DNA of 5,363 bases, taken from positions 1-5,363 of the forward strand of contig JAYTJL010000025.1 in NCBI GenBank assembly GCA_043731125.1. Direction: 5' to 3'. The DNA is from JAYTJL01 sp043731125 (GTDB taxonomy: Bacteria; Patescibacteriota; Saccharimonadia; Saccharimonadales; UBA10212). Of the stretch, positions 3,013-5,363 are shown one piece after another. Made by a program: the position numbers and the translations under genes. The notes below the pieces were generated by a model that was given only the letters and a program-made list of their open reading frames with translations, was not told the origin of the DNA and made no database searches. Positions within the stretch are counted from its first letter, which is position 1, and every line of letters starts with the position of its first letter.

Positions 3013-4549
3013 CCCACCCAAGTCTAAGTGCTTTGTATATCTTAGACGCTCACAAGATCGGGAGGATAGACAAGCCTACTCTATTGAGAAGCAAGACCAA
3101 CAAGTTAGGCGTGTCATTGAACAAAATAGCTTCTCGGGCATATATCTGCCACCGGAGGAGCGAAGTGCAAAGCATCCAGGACGGCCAATCTTTAATGACA
3201 TGATGGAACGGGTTGAGGCCGGAGAAGTCCGCTATATAGCCGTATGGTTGCCCAGTAGGCTGAGTCGTAATCCAATTGATGGTGGCCGCCTTATTTATGC
3301 CCTAGATACTGGTAAGCTACTAGCAATTCATACACCGGGCAGGACATACACAAACAAGTCTGACGATAAGATGATTTTGGCGATAGAGTTTGCCATAGCC
3401 AAAAAGAATAATGATGACCTCAGCACTCAGGTAAAAGAGAGTTTTGAGCAAAAACGAAATCATGGTGAGTATCCCGGTCCTGCACCTCTGGGTTACTATA
3501 ATGCCATAGTAAGCCCGGGCCATCGTAATATAGTGCTACACCAAGAGACTGCCCCAAAAATCATCCAGTTGTTTAATCTAGCGGCGACTGGACGTTACAC
3601 ACTCCATGACGTATGGCTTGAAGCAGAAAAACTCGGTTTGCGATCTAAAAAAGGTCTCCCTTTAGCGAAACAAACTGTTGTTGGTATCTTAAAGAACCGA
3701 GCTTATACCGGCGTATTTAGCTACGGTAGCCCTGAGTATCATCAAGGTACTTATGAGCCGCTAATTAGCGTTGAGCTCTATAACAAAGTACGGTTAGCTA
3801 TGGGCTGGGTACGCAAGAGAACTATACCGCATACTACAGCAGGGCGATTTTATCCCTATAAGGGCGTGTTACTTTGTGGGACTTGCCGGTTTAACGTAAC
3901 AGCCTATACAAAGCCAAAGACGTTATCAAACGGCACAAAAGCCTACTATGAGTTCTACACCTGCACCAAGAAAAGCAAAGCAACCAAATGTCTTGAGCCT
4001 CAGATTTCAGCTAAAGAATTAAGGAAGGCTATAAAAATTGAAATGTCTGACTATGAGATAGATGAAAAAGAGAGTGCTAAGTGCTTTCAGATGCTTGATG
4101 AACATTTTGAAAGCTACATCAAGAACCAAAACCGCTACAAAGAAATCTGGCAAAAGGACTACCGTGATGCCAAAAAATCCCTAGATGTTCTTGATGCAAA
4201 GCTAGAGGCTGGTATTATAAGCGATGAACGCTACAAAAGCCGTAGCAAGCAACATGAAGCAGTCTTGGCTAGAACCAACCAACTGCTTGAAGCTTCTAAC
4301 CAAGACGCCGAACGCTGGCTAGAACTAGCAAAGGAAACATTTTCAGGTGTCGTAAACCTTGGCGAAGTCTTTGATGAGGCACATGACGATGAACAACGTG
4401 AACTTATGAAGCATTTAGGTTTGAACTGGACTTTGAGTAATAAAAAAGTGGCTCTAACACCTAGAGAGCCACTCAATATGTTGCATGTCAGCAACCGAAA
4501 TCAGTCTTGGCGGACCGGACGGGATTTGAACCCGCGACCTTCTCCGTGA
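3002..4549 (+). CDS. Large serine recombinase / integrase, 515 aa as integrated
   Basis: The N-terminal resolvase-type catalytic domain (about 9-150) has YLRRS with nucleophile S17, SIEKQ, and RLSR (86-89) supplying the two conserved arginines. At the position of resolvase Asp67 this protein has S85 (PSRLSRN), which is unusual. A recombinase domain follows (about 160-270; PLGYYN, then a GILKNRAYTGVF segment), then a zinc ribbon with C292, C295, C321 and C330, and a coiled-coil region (about 355-435). This is the standard layout of large serine integrases, which join attP and attB through a serine-DNA bond. The ATG has GGAGG seven bases upstream, buried in a hairpin. Residues 503-515 (WRTGRDLNPRPSP) are antisense to tRNA-Asp, so this tail results from integration; in the circle the frame would continue to 531 residues. 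Confidence 0.93.
   Translation: MKSDPPKSKCFVYLRRSQDREDRQAYSIEKQDQQVRRVIEQNSFSGIYLPPEERSAKHPGRPIFNDMMERVEAGEVRYIAVWLPSRLSRNPIDGGRLIYALDTGKLLAIHTPGRTYTNKSDDKMILAIEFAIAKKNNDDLSTQVKESFEQKRNHGEYPGPAPLGYYNAIVSPGHRNIVLHQETAPKIIQLFNLAATGRYTLHDVWLEAEKLGLRSKKGLPLAKQTVVGILKNRAYTGVFSYGSPEYHQGTYEPLISVELYNKVRLAMGWVRKRTIPHTTAGRFYPYKGVLLCGTCRFNVTAYTKPKTLSNGTKAYYEFYTCTKKSKATKCLEPQISAKELRKAIKIEMSDYEIDEKESAKCFQMLDEHFESYIKNQNRYKEIWQKDYRDAKKSLDVLDAKLEAGIISDERYKSRSKQHEAVLARTNQLLEASNQDAERWLELAKETFSGVVNLGEVFDEAHDDEQRELMKHLGLNWTLSNKKVALTPREPLNMLHVSNRNQSWRTGRDLNPRPSP
4442..4473 (-). terminator. Minus-strand intrinsic terminator inside the recombinase gene, serving tRNA-Asp
   Basis: Arms 4447-4455 and 4465-4473 (AGTGGCTCT / AGAGCCACT) are perfect, with a 9-base loop. 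On the minus strand the stem is followed by six T (complement of 4442-4447), and it starts 35 bases past the tRNA CCA end. On the + strand there is no T tract after the stem, so recombinase transcription can pass. It appears to replace the tRNA terminator that integration moved 4.4 kb away. Confidence 0.8.
4507..4513. repeat. Right attachment site core (attR), TTGGCGG
   Basis: This is an exact copy of 86-92. It covers the encoded CCA, the discriminator base and the first acceptor-stem bases of tRNA-Asp on the minus strand. The tRNA stays whole because the element lies on the 3' side and the core restores its last bases. Confidence 0.6.
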
Positions 4550-4583
4550 CAGGGAGACGAGCACTCCGCTGCTCCACCGGTCC
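4508..4583 (-). tRNA. tRNA-Asp (anticodon GTC), with encoded CCA
   Basis: The cloverleaf is complete on the minus strand: acceptor GGACCGG/CCGGTCC, D stem GAGC/GCTC, anticodon stem TCTCC/GGAGA around loop CTGTCAC (anticodon GTC), five-base variable loop, and T arm GCGGG-TTCAAAT-CCCGT with one G-U pair. The discriminator is G, as expected for Asp, and CCA is encoded. Total 76 bases. Its 3' end overlaps the recombinase stop region (4508-4549) on the other strand and forms the integration site. Confidence 0.96.
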
Positions 4584-4606
4584 GTACGTGGAGTAGAACA
4601 GAGGTT

Positions 4607-4615
4607 ATTTTAACA
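4607..4615 (-). promoter_or_regulatory. Extended -10 promoter of tRNA-Asp
   Basis: TGTTAAAAT on the minus strand (4615-4607) lies upstream of the tRNA and would start transcription near 4600, about 17 bases before the mature 5' end. It matches the other TGnTAAAAT boxes in the window. No strong -35 is present. Confidence 0.55.
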
Positions 4616-4662
4616 GATGAGAGAGGTAAAATAAAGTGTGCTTTTAAGACACAAGCGCTACG

Positions 4663-4671
4663 TGCTAAAAT
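4663..4671 (+). promoter_or_regulatory. Extended -10 promoter of the gene at 4681
   Basis: TGCTAAAAT, with a partial -35 TTAAGA (4644-4649) 16 bases upstream of the hexamer. The box touches an ATG at 4672; the expected transcript start near 4678-4681 falls at the in-frame GTG at 4681, so that codon is the more likely, leaderless start. Confidence 0.6.
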
Positions 4672-4680
4672 ATGTTTTTA

Positions 4681-5007
4681 GTGGCCACACGCGCAGAACA
4701 GACACTTTATAGGGGAATTAGCGAAGAATCCGTCCAGACGGCTATTGATGCTATACCGTTAGATTTTCGACTTGCTGCCAGTCCATACCCCTTGCGTTCT
4801 CCGTCTGGCGAATGGGATGTCCAGGGAGCATTTGAGTCTGTTAGAAAAGCTACTGCCGGAATAGCACTATCTGATGTGCATGTTTCGACCGTTGCACTAG
4901 AGCGAGATGATGACGGGAATATTTATGTTTGGAGTGCAGGGGACTGCGTTTGTGTCTATCACCGGGAAATACCACTTACTGCTGAAACAACACCAGAAAT
5001 TAGCTAG
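4681..5007 (+). CDS. Hypothetical protein, 108 aa, weak likeness to part of a PP2C-type phosphatase
   Basis: The start is placed at GTG 4681 because the promoter -10 box ends at 4671, directly against the alternative in-frame ATG at 4672; the longer form would have 111 residues. No signal peptide or membrane segment is seen. The segment STVALERDDDGNIYVWSAGD followed by CVCVYHRE and PLT resembles the later PP2C strand pair with its GD metal motif and following LT. However, the protein is less than half the usual length and lacks the N-terminal DGxGG metal site, so it is not an active PP2C as it stands. It could be a remnant, a regulatory piece or an unrelated protein. It belongs to the chromosome right of the element and diverges from tRNA-Asp. 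Confidence 0.7.
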   Translation: MATRAEQTLYRGISEESVQTAIDAIPLDFRLAASPYPLRSPSGEWDVQGAFESVRKATAGIALSDVHVSTVALERDDDGNIYVWSAGDCVCVYHREIPLTAETTPEIS

Positions 5008-5033
5008 GCGGCCGCACTTAACCAGCATATCAA

Positions 5034-5042
5034 TGGTATAAT
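5034..5042 (+). promoter_or_regulatory. Extended -10 promoter of the gene at 5052
   Basis: TGGTATAAT (5034-5042) predicts a transcript start near 5049, only about three bases before the ATG at 5052. There is no Shine-Dalgarno between them, so the mRNA is probably leaderless or nearly so. This promoter makes the gene independent of the one ending at 5007. Confidence 0.65.
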
Positions 5043-5051
5043 AGTAGTATT

Positions 5052-5294
5052 ATGGCAAATGCAGAAATGTCTGGTGGTGGTGAAGGCCGAAAGGGCCGGA
5101 TTTTTAATTTTCTAAAGAAATTTAACAAAGTTAGCGCAGCTGTTTTATTAAGTGCAGGGGTAGTCTTTAATAGCGAAATTCTGCTAGCTCTTGGTGCGAT
5201 AGATGTTGGTCAGGCCTGGCTGTGGGGCAAAGCAGAGAAGTGGCGCAAACAAGGCAAGAGTCTTGGCGGTACAGCCCTAGCAGGTGCACACTAG
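5052..5294 (+). CDS. Small putative membrane protein, 80 aa, unknown
   Basis: A Gly-rich N-terminus and a basic stretch (about residues 13-26, with KGRIFNFLKKFNK) precede a mostly hydrophobic segment at about 27-50, then a Trp/Lys-rich amphipathic stretch (QAWLWGKAEKWRKQGK) and a short Gly/Ala tail. One membrane pass with a cytoplasmic N-terminus is likely, although Asn and Glu inside the segment weaken it. I do not recognise the family. Its own extended -10 promoter sits just upstream and a weak hairpin lies downstream, so it is probably a single-gene unit of the host chromosome. Confidence 0.7.
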   Translation: MANAEMSGGGEGRKGRIFNFLKKFNKVSAAVLLSAGVVFNSEILLALGAIDVGQAWLWGKAEKWRKQGKSLGGTALAGAH

Positions 5295-5318
5295 ACACAT
5301 TGGTGCGGATGTAGTAGC

Positions 5319-5355
5319 AGAACTGTTGTGGAATGTGCGAGCAGTTTTAATTTTT
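5319..5355 (+). terminator. Weak candidate terminator after the 80-aa gene
   Basis: AGAACTGTT (5319-5327) and AGCAGTTTT (5340-5348) can pair over nine positions, two of them G-T, with a 12-base loop, followed by AATTTTT. The stem is A/T-rich and the T run is short, so the call is modest. The rest of 5295-5363 shows no supportable gene. Confidence 0.4.
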
Positions 5356-5363
5356 GCACTGGT

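Larger units (their letters stand above)
86..4513. mobile_element. Integrative element in tRNA-Asp, about 4.42 kb, serine-recombinase type
   Basis: The element runs between two TTGGCGG copies 4421 bases apart. It holds six protein genes in two divergent units plus one lone gene. The recombinase gene lies at the right border and overlaps the 3' end of tRNA-Asp, the usual layout for tRNA-targeting elements. Removing the interval would join a chromosomal gene end and terminator (44-80) directly to an intact tRNA-Asp, a very ordinary arrangement, which supports the borders. No replication, conjugation or phage structural gene is visible, so it would depend on other machinery for transfer. The cargo is a membrane-anchored nuclease and a small Excalibur protein. 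The borders are inferred from one sequence only; an empty site in a relative would be decisive. Confidence 0.68.

Noticed and set aside
1..5363. CRISPR array, transposase, phage structural or conjugation genes
   Set aside because: No regularly spaced repeats and no such protein motifs were seen on either strand.

Overview
The window looks like a short piece of a Patescibacteria/CPR chromosome, possibly Saccharibacteria. This is inferred from the large serine recombinase, which has the character of CPR recombinases, from the very small genes, from the extended -10 promoters of the form TGnTAAAAT/TGnTATAAT, and from start codons in the right flank that sit at or within a few bases of the predicted transcript start. 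TGA is used as a stop. The lineage call is tentative because no marker gene is present.

Layout. Bases 1-85 are the left chromosomal flank: the end of a + strand gene (stop at 44-46) and a hairpin terminator (57-80). Bases 86-4513 are a compact integrated element of about 4.42 kb, bounded by a 7-base direct repeat TTGGCGG (86-92 and 4507-4513). The right copy overlaps the 3' end of a minus-strand tRNA-Asp(GTC) gene (4508-4583). Bases 4584-5363 are the right flank, with two small hypothetical genes.

Inside the element there are two transcription units that diverge from a regulatory region at about 2333-2787. The leftward unit encodes a membrane-anchored thermonuclease with a C-terminal Excalibur domain, a small Excalibur protein and an unknown 136-residue protein. 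It is preceded by a strongly structured leader with three copies of an 11-base sequence that can pair in two exclusive ways, and by a 12-codon reading frame with a perfect Shine-Dalgarno. The rightward unit is a 74-residue protein of unknown function followed by a large serine recombinase. Its leader has an attenuator-like fold, and the recombinase ribosome binding site is buried in a perfect 10-bp hairpin. A 157-residue zinc-ribbon protein lies alone at the left end.

How the parts work together (inference). The recombinase inserted the element at the 3' end of tRNA-Asp. The attachment core lies inside the recombinase reading frame, so its last residues are now read antisense through the tRNA. 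In the excised circle the frame would instead continue for 27 codons into the left end of the element and stop 5 bases before the zinc-ribbon gene, placing that gene directly downstream of the recombinase. Integration separated the tRNA from its presumed native terminator (57-80). The element carries a minus-strand terminator inside the recombinase coding sequence (4442-4473), about 35 bases past the tRNA, which would replace it.
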